The notes beneath the pieces were generated by a model. The model searched no databases, was not told where the DNA came from, and worked only from the letters and a program-made list of their open reading frames with translations. 64,000 nt of DNA from Nitrospiraceae bacterium (lineage in GTDB: Bacteria > Nitrospirota > Nitrospiria > Nitrospirales > Nitrospiraceae), in assembly GCA_019637075.1 (NCBI GenBank), contig JAHBWI010000003.1, positions 186,001 through 250,000 on the forward strand, given 5' to 3'. Numbering within the stretch: position 1 is the first letter of the stretch; every line of letters starts with the position of its first letter. Of this stretch, positions 17,652 through 25,820 are shown piece by piece. Position numbers and translations under genes: made by a program.

Positions 17652-18606
17652 CTGCTTTGCTCTCGATCTCCTTGGGAATATCGATTCCGAGATACTTGGC
17701 CGTTTTCAGATTGATGCTCAGTTCCAGGCGGTCGGGTGGAGCCGGCTTGAGCGGGAGCGCCAGGTGGCCGTCCAAGAGTCGCTGGGTGATTTGCCCGGCC
17801 TGCCGACCGATCTCCGTGTAATTGACGGACAGACAGAGCAGTGCCCCGCTCCGTGCAAACTCCTTGGAAAACCCGATGACCGGAACATGCTCTTCCAGCG
17901 AGGTGTTGAGAATGAATCGTAGCGATTCTTCCGATAATACCGTGGAATCAGGCATCAGCCAGAGGGCCCCCACGGAGGGGAGTAAGTTGCGAAGCGCCGA
18001 GGGTACCTCGCGTTCGCTGCCGATTTGGCTGGACAGCAGGTCCGTCCCGTTGGGTTTCACCAGGCGTCTGACCTCGTCGATGGTTCCGGCCGTCTTGGAC
18101 GGATCGTACAACGTACCGATCCGTTTGACGTTGGGCAGGACTGAACGGATAAGGGCCAGTTGCCGTTCCAGCGGTACCTCAAGCAGCACCCCGGTCATGT
18201 TGCGCGTGGTCAGGCCATACTTGGCCGGGTCGAGCACCATGGCATACACGACCGGAATGTCGACGATTTCCAGTTGCGCCGCCTTTGCGGCCTTCAGCCC
18301 GATGGCGAGGACCAGTGCCGGATCTGAAGCGCGGATCTTGCGCGCTAGTTTCCGTCCTTTCTCCAAATCGCCCTCCAGATCATATTCGGAGAGGGTGACG
18401 GAGCCTCCAAGAGAGGACTTGAAGCCGGCGATCGCCTGATCATAGGCCGCAATGTCGGACGATTTGAGAATGACGACCTCGGCGGCAAAGGCCGTTGTCG
18501 AAAGGGTTAACCAGCACCAGCACAACACCACCCATGCGGCTGCATGCTGTAGGAATGGGCGTCCCTGATCCCGAACAGGCGAGTATGAAGTCGCTGAGTT
18601 GGTCAC
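17638..18606 (-). CDS. ABC-type substrate-binding protein (PF04392-like), no transporter nearby
   Basis: A 322-residue periplasmic protein. A signal peptide covers the first 40 or so residues (hydrophobic AAAWVVLCWCWLTL, cleavage near AFAAE). It has the two-lobe binding-protein pattern of the TrpX/uncharacterised ABC_sub_bind family: VVILKSSDI, LVLAIGLKAAKAA, IPVVYAMVLDP, RIGTLYDPSKT, VGALWLMPDS and the late VNYTEIGRQAG motif. No permease or ATPase gene occurs in the window, so it more likely serves as a ligand receptor for the overlapping kinase. The start is GTG; no nearer in-frame ATG exists in the signal region. Confidence 0.9.
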   Translation of the reverse strand: MTNSATSYSPVRDQGRPFLQHAAAWVVLCWCWLTLSTTAFAAEVVILKSSDIAAYDQAIAGFKSSLGGSVTLSEYDLEGDLEKGRKLARKIRASDPALVLAIGLKAAKAAQLEIVDIPVVYAMVLDPAKYGLTTRNMTGVLLEVPLERQLALIRSVLPNVKRIGTLYDPSKTAGTIDEVRRLVKPNGTDLLSSQIGSEREVPSALRNLLPSVGALWLMPDSTVLSEESLRFILNTSLEEHVPVIGFSKEFARSGALLCLSVNYTEIGRQAGQITQRLLDGHLALPLKPAPPDRLELSINLKTAKYLGIDIPKEIESKADELY

Positions 18607-18665
18607 CGTGAACTCAAATTCCCTTCCGACATGTCACTGGAAGCGTCGACTGCCGCTGCATGTGA

Positions 18666-20624
18666 TCACCGGGGGCCGCTCGTATCGTGTACCGTCCCCA
18701 GCACGCGGGTCGGCACTCCGGATGCGTTTCTGCAAATCCGCCCGGACCAAACCAGCCAATGCAGCGAACCGTCCGGCCACACGACGCGGTGACTGACCCG
18801 AACGGAAGCGTGTTCCTGGAGGCTTTGCGCGACGGAGGCGAGCACCGAGCTGCGGTCTTCCCAATAAATCAAATCGAGGTAGGCGCTGTAGTTTCCTGGA
18901 AATGATCCCGAAGCTAACCCGAACAGGGCCTCTACGCCGGCGGACCAATACAGCCGTCCCGATTCGACGTCCCAGTCCCAGATGCCGACATGGGATGCGG
19001 AGAGCGCCATTCGCAGCCGTTCTTCACTGGCACGGAGTTGATCCTCGCTGCGTTTCCGTTCGGTGATGTCGGTGGAGATGCCGCACATGGCATAAGGGCG
19101 GCCGGTCTGGTCCGTGATCGGCACCTTGATTGAGAGATAGGTATGGAGCCCGTCGGAATGCGGCGCGCATTCTTCGGATTCCAGCGCGCGGCCGCTGGTG
19201 AGGACAATCTCGTCGTTGACGCGAAAGGCGTCGGCAATGCTCTTGGGGAAGATGTCGTGGTCTGTCTTACCGCGGATCGTGGAAGCCATGACGCCGAATA
19301 GTTGTTCGAAACGTCGGTTCACCAGCAGATAGGTGCCGTCGGCCTCTTTGGCATAGATTACGGCGGTCGAGTTGTTGACGATGGAGCGCAGCAGTGCTTC
19401 GCTGCGTTGCAGCGCTTCTTCTGCCCGCTTCCGATCGTTGATGCATTGCAGCGACCCGGCCATGCGGACCGGATTGCCTCGATCGTCTTGTTCGACCAAC
19501 TGTGCGCGGGCATGGAACCAGCGGTAGCCCTCGCATTTGGTCAGGAGTCGGTATTCGACATCATAGGACGGACGGCGCCCCTCGATATGGTCGGTCAGCG
19601 CGGCGAACACTCGCCCGGCGTCGTCGGGATGAAGTCTGGAGGCCCAGCTGCCGAGTTCATCGGGGAATTCTTCATCGGTATAGCCCAATAATTCTTTGAA
19701 TCGAGCGGAGTACCACACGGGGGTCGAGTGATAATGCCAGGGGCGTCCTTCCAAGATCCGTGCGTCCCAAAACCCGTCGTTGGAACCACGGATCACGTGC
19801 TCGAGCCGTTGCTCGCTGGCTCGGAGGGCGGCTTCGGCCCGTTTGCGCTCCGAGGTGTCTCGCAAGATGCCGCTAAAGAAGGTACCCCGTTTGGTGTTCC
19901 AGGTGGCGAGGGAGAGCTCCAGCGGAATTTCAGTGCCGTTTTTATGGAGGCCATAGAGCTCAACTGGCTTGCCGATCAAGTGGGCTCGACCAGTGGCCTG
20001 AAATCGCGCCATGCCCTGTAGATGGGCCTCGCGGAATCGTTCAGGCATCAGCATGGTCAAGGGATGGCCCAGGATTTCCTCAAAGGCGTAACCGAACAGC
20101 CTGGTGGCAGCTTGATTCCAAGAGACGACGCGGCCTTGCTGGTTGGCGACGATGATCGCATCGGTCGCAGAATCGACCAGGGAGCGGAAGCGTTCTTCGC
20201 TTTCGGTCAGTGCATGCTCGGCGTATTCGGCCTTTGCGGCGAGGGCTTGGACGCCGACGGCGCGTTGAAGGACTGCCCGGAGTTCGTCGCGGTTGTAGGG
20301 CTTGGTCAAGCAGGCGAAGGCCCCTTGAGTCAAGGATCCCACCGTGCGGTCGGCGCTCGTGTAGGCGGTCAGAATGATGACCGGGACTGAAGGATCGAAG
20401 TCCTGCAAACTTCGGAGCACTGACCAGCCGTCCCCGTCGGGCAGGCCGAGATCCAACAAGACCGCATTGAAATGATGGGCGCGGGCGCTGGCGATCGCCT
20501 CGGCGCAGGTGGCGGCCACGCTGACTTGGTAGCCGTCATGCTGCAGAAAATCTTCGAGTCCCAGCACGATGTCCGGGTCGTCATCGACGACCAGGACGGA
20601 ATGTTCTGCGGTTGTGGTTGTCAT
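18666..20624 (-). CDS. Receiver plus multi-PAS protein lacking any output domain
   Basis: About 652 residues: receiver (VVDDDPDI acidic cluster, VLLDLGLPDGDG acceptor, TKPYNRDEL lysine) followed by four PAS/PAC modules, the last ending at GTVHDTS. Nothing resembling HisKA, HATPase, GGDEF or a helix-turn-helix follows; the stop comes at the point where a kinase linker normally begins. The N-terminal receiver-PAS part is paralogous to the kinase at 12351-15101. ATG 20624 is preferred because GGGAGGG lies just upstream; a TTG at 20660 is the only longer option. It may act as a phosphorylation-dependent adaptor or be a kinase that lost its C-terminus. Confidence 0.88.
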   Translation of the reverse strand: MTTTTAEHSVLVVDDDPDIVLGLEDFLQHDGYQVSVAATCAEAIASARAHHFNAVLLDLGLPDGDGWSVLRSLQDFDPSVPVIILTAYTSADRTVGSLTQGAFACLTKPYNRDELRAVLQRAVGVQALAAKAEYAEHALTESEERFRSLVDSATDAIIVANQQGRVVSWNQAATRLFGYAFEEILGHPLTMLMPERFREAHLQGMARFQATGRAHLIGKPVELYGLHKNGTEIPLELSLATWNTKRGTFFSGILRDTSERKRAEAALRASEQRLEHVIRGSNDGFWDARILEGRPWHYHSTPVWYSARFKELLGYTDEEFPDELGSWASRLHPDDAGRVFAALTDHIEGRRPSYDVEYRLLTKCEGYRWFHARAQLVEQDDRGNPVRMAGSLQCINDRKRAEEALQRSEALLRSIVNNSTAVIYAKEADGTYLLVNRRFEQLFGVMASTIRGKTDHDIFPKSIADAFRVNDEIVLTSGRALESEECAPHSDGLHTYLSIKVPITDQTGRPYAMCGISTDITERKRSEDQLRASEERLRMALSASHVGIWDWDVESGRLYWSAGVEALFGLASGSFPGNYSAYLDLIYWEDRSSVLASVAQSLQEHASVRVSHRVVWPDGSLHWLVWSGRICRNASGVPTRVLGTVHDTSGPR

Positions 20625-20656
20625 CGCGCCCTCCCGCATTCGTTCAGATGGTGCCG

Positions 20657-22696
20657 TCAAAATCTCAACGTGAGCCAGCCCATGATCCGTCGTCCGATCT
20701 CCTGCCCCAATGGATATTCCTTGGCCTTGTCGTCGAGGGCGTTGAAGACAGTTGCCGCAACTTCAGCCTCGCGCTGGTACCCAGCCGCAGCCTTTTGGGT
20801 CCAGAAGCGGTACGCCGCCCGCATGTTCAATCGATTGTAGGATCCGACGAACGGATCGGGGAGGGTGGCGAGACCGGCTTGAGACAGTGTGCTGAACGAC
20901 GGCCCCGGCGGATACATGGCGGAGCCGTAGTAATGGTACACGGCTTCAGCGCTGACGCCGTTGTCCCACTCTCCCCTCATGCCCAGATTGAACTTGTTGT
21001 GTGGGCCACCGCGTCTGGTGCGTCCGGACGAATCCTGTCGAATGTCCTGGTAGGAATAGTTGGCAAAGCCGCTCAGCCAGCTGGTGGCGAGCCATTCGAT
21101 GCCGGCTTCCGCTCCATAGATATCGGCTGATCCATGGTCGTTCGTATAGATTGCCAGGGTGTCTGATTGATTGGTCACACTGATGAGATCAGAGACGTGG
21201 TTAAGAAAGACATCGGTACGGAGACGCAATCGGTGTTTCAGGTACCAACCCTGATACCCCGCCTCGTACGAAATAATCTGTTCCGGAGATAGATTGGGGC
21301 CGCCCAGGATCGAGGTTGTCGTTGGGGGCAACGGCGCGTTGCTGAGCACGAGTACGTCAGACCGCCTTTCGAGCAGTGTAGGCGGGCGATAGGCGACCGA
21401 TGCGGAAATCCGCAGGGTATGTTCCGGGGAAATATTGTAGACAAGTGCGATGCGGGGACTGACCGTTGGATGGATGAAGCTGTCCAGGTCGTAACGGACT
21501 CCGGCGATCATGGTCAGTGAGCGCGCGAGGTTCCACTCATCCTGCAGGAACAGGCCGAATCGATGTTCCGTGCTGTATTCCGAGGTCGAGTTACTGGACA
21601 GGGTGTTGTAGCGATAATTCGCGCCATATGTGAGCCGGTTGCTCGGCGATAGTTCGAACGCATGCTGTATGTCGAGATTGTAGGTGTTGCCGATGTGAAA
21701 CCCCTCCTGGGCGCCGTCGCGAGGCTGATAAGACAAGAATGGGGCCAGCGCCGGATTGAAGCGGACCAGGGAGTTGCTGTCGTATAGATTCCAGAAGGCG
21801 CGGATGAAAAAGTTCGGCCGTTCATAGGTCGCACTCCCATACGCCTGGGTCGGACGAGAGGGGTTGGTCACGTCCTGGTTGAGAATCGAGTTGAACGCGT
21901 TCGAATCGACCACGCCACCGGCGAGGCTGAGTTTGGCATTGCCAGACAGTGCGTAGGTGGTGAGCACGTTGACGAGACTATCGCGGAATCCGAGTGCGTT
22001 CCGGTTGGTCCAGTCGGCATTCTGGTTGTGACCGATGGACAAACGGTAGCCAAACTTGTCGATGGTGCCGGCCTGGACGGCTGATGTGGTGAGAGTGCCG
22101 AAATTTCCGCCACCAACCTGTAGCGTGGTGCCGCGCATTTCCTCCGGCGACTTGGTGATGATGTTGATCACGCCGTCGAAGGCATTGAATCCCCACACCG
22201 CGGAGGCAGGACCCTTCAAGACCTCGATCCGTTTGATCTCCGGCAGGGTGACCGGTAACAGCTTCCAATTGACGGTGCCTTGTACGTCGTTATAGATCGA
22301 GCGCCCGTCTACCATGACAAGGATCTTGTTGGCTCCCGTCTGGTTGTTACCGCGGACGCTTACGTTGAAATCCGCTCCGTTCATTTGCATGACCTCAAGG
22401 CCTGGGACGCGGCGCAGGATGGTCGGGATGTCTGTGGCTCCGGAATGTCGGATGTCTTCATCGGTAATGACGTAGACGTTGGACGGTGCCTGAGAGATGG
22501 GTTGCTCGTAGCGGGAGGCGACGCTGACCGTTTCCTCCTCCTTCAAGAGTTCCAGGTCGGCGCTCGCGTTTCCTTCCGGCGGGTGACGGGCGACCTCAAC
22601 GGAAGGCTCAAGCGCCAAGGTCGGACCGGGGAAACCAACGGCCACGAGGAAGGCACAGATAAGAAGTTTGCAAAGCATTCGGCTCAGCGTCACCAT
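20657..22696 (-). CDS. TonB-dependent outer-membrane receptor, copy 2
   Basis: About 679 residues: signal peptide (LCKLLICAFLVAVGF hydrophobic core), probable TonB box EETVSVAS, plug domain (SNVYVITDEDIRHSG, RRVPGLEVM, VMVDGRSIY, IKRIEVLKGPASAVWG) and a 22-strand-type barrel ending in WLTLRF, with the usual terminal Phe. Such receptors import siderophores, metal complexes, vitamins or glycans using TonB-ExbBD energy, or signal. The ATG at 22696 is seven bases after the stop of the paralogous receptor upstream. Frames open to 22789 would overlap that gene. The ligand cannot be read from sequence. Confidence 0.93.
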   Translation of the reverse strand: MVTLSRMLCKLLICAFLVAVGFPGPTLALEPSVEVARHPPEGNASADLELLKEEETVSVASRYEQPISQAPSNVYVITDEDIRHSGATDIPTILRRVPGLEVMQMNGADFNVSVRGNNQTGANKILVMVDGRSIYNDVQGTVNWKLLPVTLPEIKRIEVLKGPASAVWGFNAFDGVINIITKSPEEMRGTTLQVGGGNFGTLTTSAVQAGTIDKFGYRLSIGHNQNADWTNRNALGFRDSLVNVLTTYALSGNAKLSLAGGVVDSNAFNSILNQDVTNPSRPTQAYGSATYERPNFFIRAFWNLYDSNSLVRFNPALAPFLSYQPRDGAQEGFHIGNTYNLDIQHAFELSPSNRLTYGANYRYNTLSSNSTSEYSTEHRFGLFLQDEWNLARSLTMIAGVRYDLDSFIHPTVSPRIALVYNISPEHTLRISASVAYRPPTLLERRSDVLVLSNAPLPPTTTSILGGPNLSPEQIISYEAGYQGWYLKHRLRLRTDVFLNHVSDLISVTNQSDTLAIYTNDHGSADIYGAEAGIEWLATSWLSGFANYSYQDIRQDSSGRTRRGGPHNKFNLGMRGEWDNGVSAEAVYHYYGSAMYPPGPSFSTLSQAGLATLPDPFVGSYNRLNMRAAYRFWTQKAAAGYQREAEVAATVFNALDDKAKEYPLGQEIGRRIMGWLTLRF

Positions 22697-22703
22697 TCGG
22701 CAC

Positions 22704-24740
22704 TCATAGTTTGAGGGTAAGCCAGCCCATGACCCGACTACCCAGCGTATCGCCAAGTGGGTGCTCCTTATGCTGGTCGTTGAGGGCATTGTAGACCGCG
22801 ATCGCCACTTCCGCCTTGTCGTGCCAAAACCGGTAGCCGCCTCGAAGGTTCAACAAGGTATAGCTATCGACTGTGGTGCTTACCGGTGCGGGAAGTACGG
22901 GCGCCAGGGAAGCAAAGAATTCAATCAGCGGGTAAGTGGCGCCGGAGACGTAATGGACGGCCGCTTCCCCGTTGAATCCGGAATCCCATTCACCGCGGAC
23001 CCCGACATTGGCTTTCCAGTCCGGGGCGCCGCGGCGGGAGACACCCGTAAAGGTCTGTCCGACTTTCTGGTAGGACACGTTGGCAAATCCGCTCAAGGCC
23101 TGGGTGGCGAGAAATTCTACTCCCGCCTCCGTGCCATAAATATCGGCGTCGTTGCCGTTCACCAGCGTGCGGGTGTTTCCGACGGTTTGGAAGTTGATCA
23201 ACTCCGACAGATGATTGAAGAATAGGTCGACCCTCGTTCGGAGGCGATGCTTGAGCCACCAGCCCTGGTATCCGGCTTCATAGGAGATGATCTGCTCCGG
23301 TCCAAGCTTCTGGGAACCCACCAGCGGAAAAGGGGAGAAGAGCGGCGGGATCGTCGGGACAAAACGGAGATCCAGATTTGCTTCGAACAGGGTCGGGGGA
23401 CGGTAGGCCACGGATCCACTCAGTCGGAATGTATGATCGGGGGTCATGCTATAAACCAGGGCGATGCGCGGGCTCCACGTCCCCGCGATGCGGGTGTGCA
23501 TGTCATAGCGCACTCCGGCGACCGCCGTCAGGGCCGGGAGCAATTTCCACTCATCCTGCAGGTGAAAACCCAAACGATCTTCGCGTCCGAGCTGGGAGAC
23601 GGCGCTTCCGTCGACCGAGTTGTAGCGATAATTGATGCCGTAACTCAACCGATTCGTGGTACCGAGGTCAATGCCGTGCTGGAGTTCGAGATTGTAGGTG
23701 TTCGTGACGAACGACAGGTTATTCGTTCCGGCGGCGTTCGTCTGACGCAGAAACGGCGCGAGCAGCGGGTGGGTGACCGAGTCGACTGGCAGGTCGTTGC
23801 CCTGCCACCAGCCGCGCACCGTGAGCCCGTGAAACTGATAGTGCACATCGGCATAGCCCTGGTTGACCTGGCTCATCGGAACCAAGACATTGGACACCGG
23901 GCCGTCAAAACGGTTTGTATCAATGAACCCTCCGGCCACCCGCAACACGGAATCGCCGGAGAAGGCATATTGCGTCTGGACGTTGAATTTTTGCGACCGG
24001 AAGGCGAGCGCATCACGATTGCGAAATTGCTGATTCTGGTCTCGGCCGAGCGAAAGCCGGTAATCGAGACGACCGGCGGTCCCGGCATGGACGGCTGCGC
24101 TGGAGATGGTTCCGTACTCGCCCCCGCCAAACTGAAGGGTGGTGCCCTTGAGTTCCTGGGAAGACTTGGTGATGATGTTGATGACGCCGTCAAAGGCGTT
24201 GAAACCGTAAATCACCGAGGCCGGACCCTTCAAGATCTCAATGCGTTTGATTTCGGGAAGCGTGACAGGCAGCGCCTTCCAGAAGACGAGCCCTTGGCCG
24301 TCGATGTATATCGAGCGGCCATCCACCATCACCAGCATCTTATTGGCAAACAGCTGGTTATCGCCTCGCGCGCTCACGTTGAAGTCCGCTCCGGTCACTT
24401 GCATGATATCGAGCCCCGGGACGCGCCTGAGCACGCTCGGGATATCGGTGGCACCAGAGTGACGGATATCCTCATCCGTAATGACGTAGACGTTGGAGGG
24501 GGCCTGCGAAATCGGTTGCTCGTACCGAGTGGCGATGCTGACTGTTTCCTCTTCCTTGAGCAGTTTGAGTTCTTCGCTGACCACTCGATCATGCCCGAGG
24601 GCAGTGTCGACCTCGGGGGCGATCTCGGCATGGGCTTGGTGCAACCGGCAAACGACTAGGAACAGCCCAAGGATGAGCGGCGGGAAGGAACTCACTCGCA
24701 TGCGAGGCACATTGGATCGGACGTTGTGGGATGCGGCCAT
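22704..24740 (-). CDS. TonB-dependent outer-membrane receptor, copy 1
   Basis: A 678-residue receptor, first gene of the leftward signalling locus. Signal peptide (FPPLILGLFLVVCRLHQAHA), TonB box EETVSIAT, plug with DEDIRHSGATDIPSVLRRV, MVDGRSIY and EILKGPASVIYG, barrel ending GWLTLKL. It shares long identical stretches in the plug with the next gene, so the two arose by tandem duplication, while the extracellular-loop regions differ strongly, suggesting different ligands. No TonB, ExbB or ExbD gene is in the window. Confidence 0.94.
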   Translation of the reverse strand: MAASHNVRSNVPRMRVSSFPPLILGLFLVVCRLHQAHAEIAPEVDTALGHDRVVSEELKLLKEEETVSIATRYEQPISQAPSNVYVITDEDIRHSGATDIPSVLRRVPGLDIMQVTGADFNVSARGDNQLFANKMLVMVDGRSIYIDGQGLVFWKALPVTLPEIKRIEILKGPASVIYGFNAFDGVINIITKSSQELKGTTLQFGGGEYGTISSAAVHAGTAGRLDYRLSLGRDQNQQFRNRDALAFRSQKFNVQTQYAFSGDSVLRVAGGFIDTNRFDGPVSNVLVPMSQVNQGYADVHYQFHGLTVRGWWQGNDLPVDSVTHPLLAPFLRQTNAAGTNNLSFVTNTYNLELQHGIDLGTTNRLSYGINYRYNSVDGSAVSQLGREDRLGFHLQDEWKLLPALTAVAGVRYDMHTRIAGTWSPRIALVYSMTPDHTFRLSGSVAYRPPTLFEANLDLRFVPTIPPLFSPFPLVGSQKLGPEQIISYEAGYQGWWLKHRLRTRVDLFFNHLSELINFQTVGNTRTLVNGNDADIYGTEAGVEFLATQALSGFANVSYQKVGQTFTGVSRRGAPDWKANVGVRGEWDSGFNGEAAVHYVSGATYPLIEFFASLAPVLPAPVSTTVDSYTLLNLRGGYRFWHDKAEVAIAVYNALNDQHKEHPLGDTLGSRVMGWLTLKL

Positions 24741-24905
24741 TCAGTTTTCCTTGATATGCGGCGCAATGGATGTAGTTTGGGGCAGAAGTACACAGATCAG
24801 CTGCCGATCTTAAGCGTCGCAAAATGTATGCTTATGCTGCCTGAATGTCGAGGGGTGAACGAGCGAGCGATAGCTTCGAAATCAGGCTGTCGGCGCGATG
24901 GGTGA

Positions 24906-24934
24906 GAGCGGTCGGCCGATGATCACGACCGCTC
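24906..24934 (-). terminator. Strong hairpin after the ribbon-helix-helix gene
   Basis: GAGCGGTCG and CGACCGCTC form a perfect nine-base inverted repeat with an 11-base loop, six bases beyond the stop codon at 24941. There is no T-run, so it may be a Rho-assisted or mRNA-stabilising hairpin. The remaining 24741-24905 shows no gene and is the likely promoter region of the TonB-receptor locus. Confidence 0.5.
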
Positions 24935-24940
24935 CCATAG

Positions 24941-25234
24941 TTAGGCCGGTATCTGAGAGGATACAGCCTGTATTCCTTCGGATACAGAACTGTGGGGACC
25001 GATGTGTGCGCGCGGGCGGCCTGGCTTGAGATCGCCGAGACGGGGAAGGAACGGACGGCCGTTCTGTGCCTCCAACGAATGAAGAAAGTCTTCCAAGGCA
25101 TTGGAGATCAGTCCTGCCATGGTTTGTCCTTGAGTCCAGTAGGCGGCATCGCGCATCCGCTCGACAAGCTCAGCGGGCAGGCTGACGGTCATCCGTTGGC
25201 GCTTCTGGCTCCGCAAATACACGAATTGCTTCAT
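24941..25234 (-). CDS. Ribbon-helix-helix (CopG/Arc-type) DNA-binding protein
   Basis: A 97-residue protein. Residues 14-55 fit a ribbon-helix-helix fold: RMTVSLPAELVERMRDAAYW as strand plus first helix, then TMAGLISNALEDFLHSLE as second helix. The C-terminal 40 residues are Pro/Gly-rich and unrecognised. AGGAG lies seven bases before the ATG. Such proteins are often antitoxins or local repressors, but no toxin-like gene follows, so a role as regulator of the neighbouring TonB-receptor locus or of itself is possible (inference). Confidence 0.78.
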   Translation of the reverse strand: MKQFVYLRSQKRQRMTVSLPAELVERMRDAAYWTQGQTMAGLISNALEDFLHSLEAQNGRPFLPRLGDLKPGRPRAHIGPHSSVSEGIQAVSSQIPA

Positions 25235-25362
25235 GATGCGACTCCTCTTGATGCACCCATCAATGCAAGGAACCTATACCGGTTGGTTGCCATGCAGCGG
25301 TACAGGCTGGGCCGGGGGATTCCAAGGATATCGTTGTCCTGGTTGTTGAGGGATGGTGAAAG

Positions 25363-25452
25363 TCAGGTTGTGTGTTCCTGCCTGACGGCCATCACGAGTA
25401 GGACAAGCATCCCTGCCATCCCAAATAATAATCCTCCGATGATCAGTTCCAT
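25363..25452 (-). CDS. 29-residue single-pass membrane peptide
   Basis: A very short frame encoding a peptide that begins MELIIGGLLFGMAG, continues with a hydrophobic stretch and ends RQEHTT. Residues 3-22 form one membrane helix with a small-residue G-x3-G face, followed by a charged tail. AGGAG lies six bases before the ATG, an ideal ribosome-binding site. Its stop is about 130 bases upstream of the ribbon-helix-helix start on the same strand. Small peptides of this shape often bind larger membrane complexes. No homologue is recognised. Confidence 0.5.
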   Translation of the reverse strand: MELIIGGLLFGMAGMLVLLVMAVRQEHTT

Positions 25453-25820
25453 GTCGGGCTCCTAGGCCATTGAACCATTCGGCCAACGGATCGCTAGTCA
25501 TCCTCGGACCCTGCACGACACGCCTTAGGTAACAGCAACAGTCATGCCGATTGCCGAGTCAGGAAGGAGGCCCATGCGGCGAGATCGTATTTTCGCTGGT
25601 TTGTATGGAACCATTCATGGGGAAGATCGAGACGAAGCGGAAGCTTCCTGGATGGACAGATGTGAGTTGTATCGGAAACGATTCATGGCGTATCGAATCG
25701 GATAACGGAATGAAATGATCAAGGGTGGCCTGCGTTCTGACGGCTCTGCGGTGGAACAGGTATTGGGAGAGAGTGTTTACGAATCACTGCCGCACTGACG
25801 ACACTGCGGGAGGGGGCTGC
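25453..25820. other. Intergenic region with one possible small frame
   Basis: About 370 bases between the 29-residue peptide and the end of the FadL-like gene. The only candidate gene is the 43-residue frame at 25574-25705. The rest shows no RNA gene or repeat that I can support and probably holds the promoter for the small genes to the left. Confidence 0.5.
25574..25705 (+). CDS. Possible 43-residue small protein
   Basis: ATG at 25574 preceded by AAGGAGG with a short three-base spacer. The product is polar and charged (starts MRRDRIFAGLYG, ends FMAYRIG) with no membrane segment and no recognised motif. It runs opposite to both flanking genes. Support is only the ribosome-binding site, so it may be chance. 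Confidence 0.3.
   Translation: MRRDRIFAGLYGTIHGEDRDEAEASWMDRCELYRKRFMAYRIG

Noticed and set aside
23247-24659. Long rightward frame (about 470 codons) across the first TonB receptor
   Set aside because: It is antisense to a gene with full TonB-receptor motifs; its translation has no recognisable domain and mirrors the codon bias of the real gene.
24941-25234. Toxin-antitoxin module around the ribbon-helix-helix gene
   Set aside because: No toxin-like gene lies directly up- or downstream; the neighbour is only a short membrane peptide.
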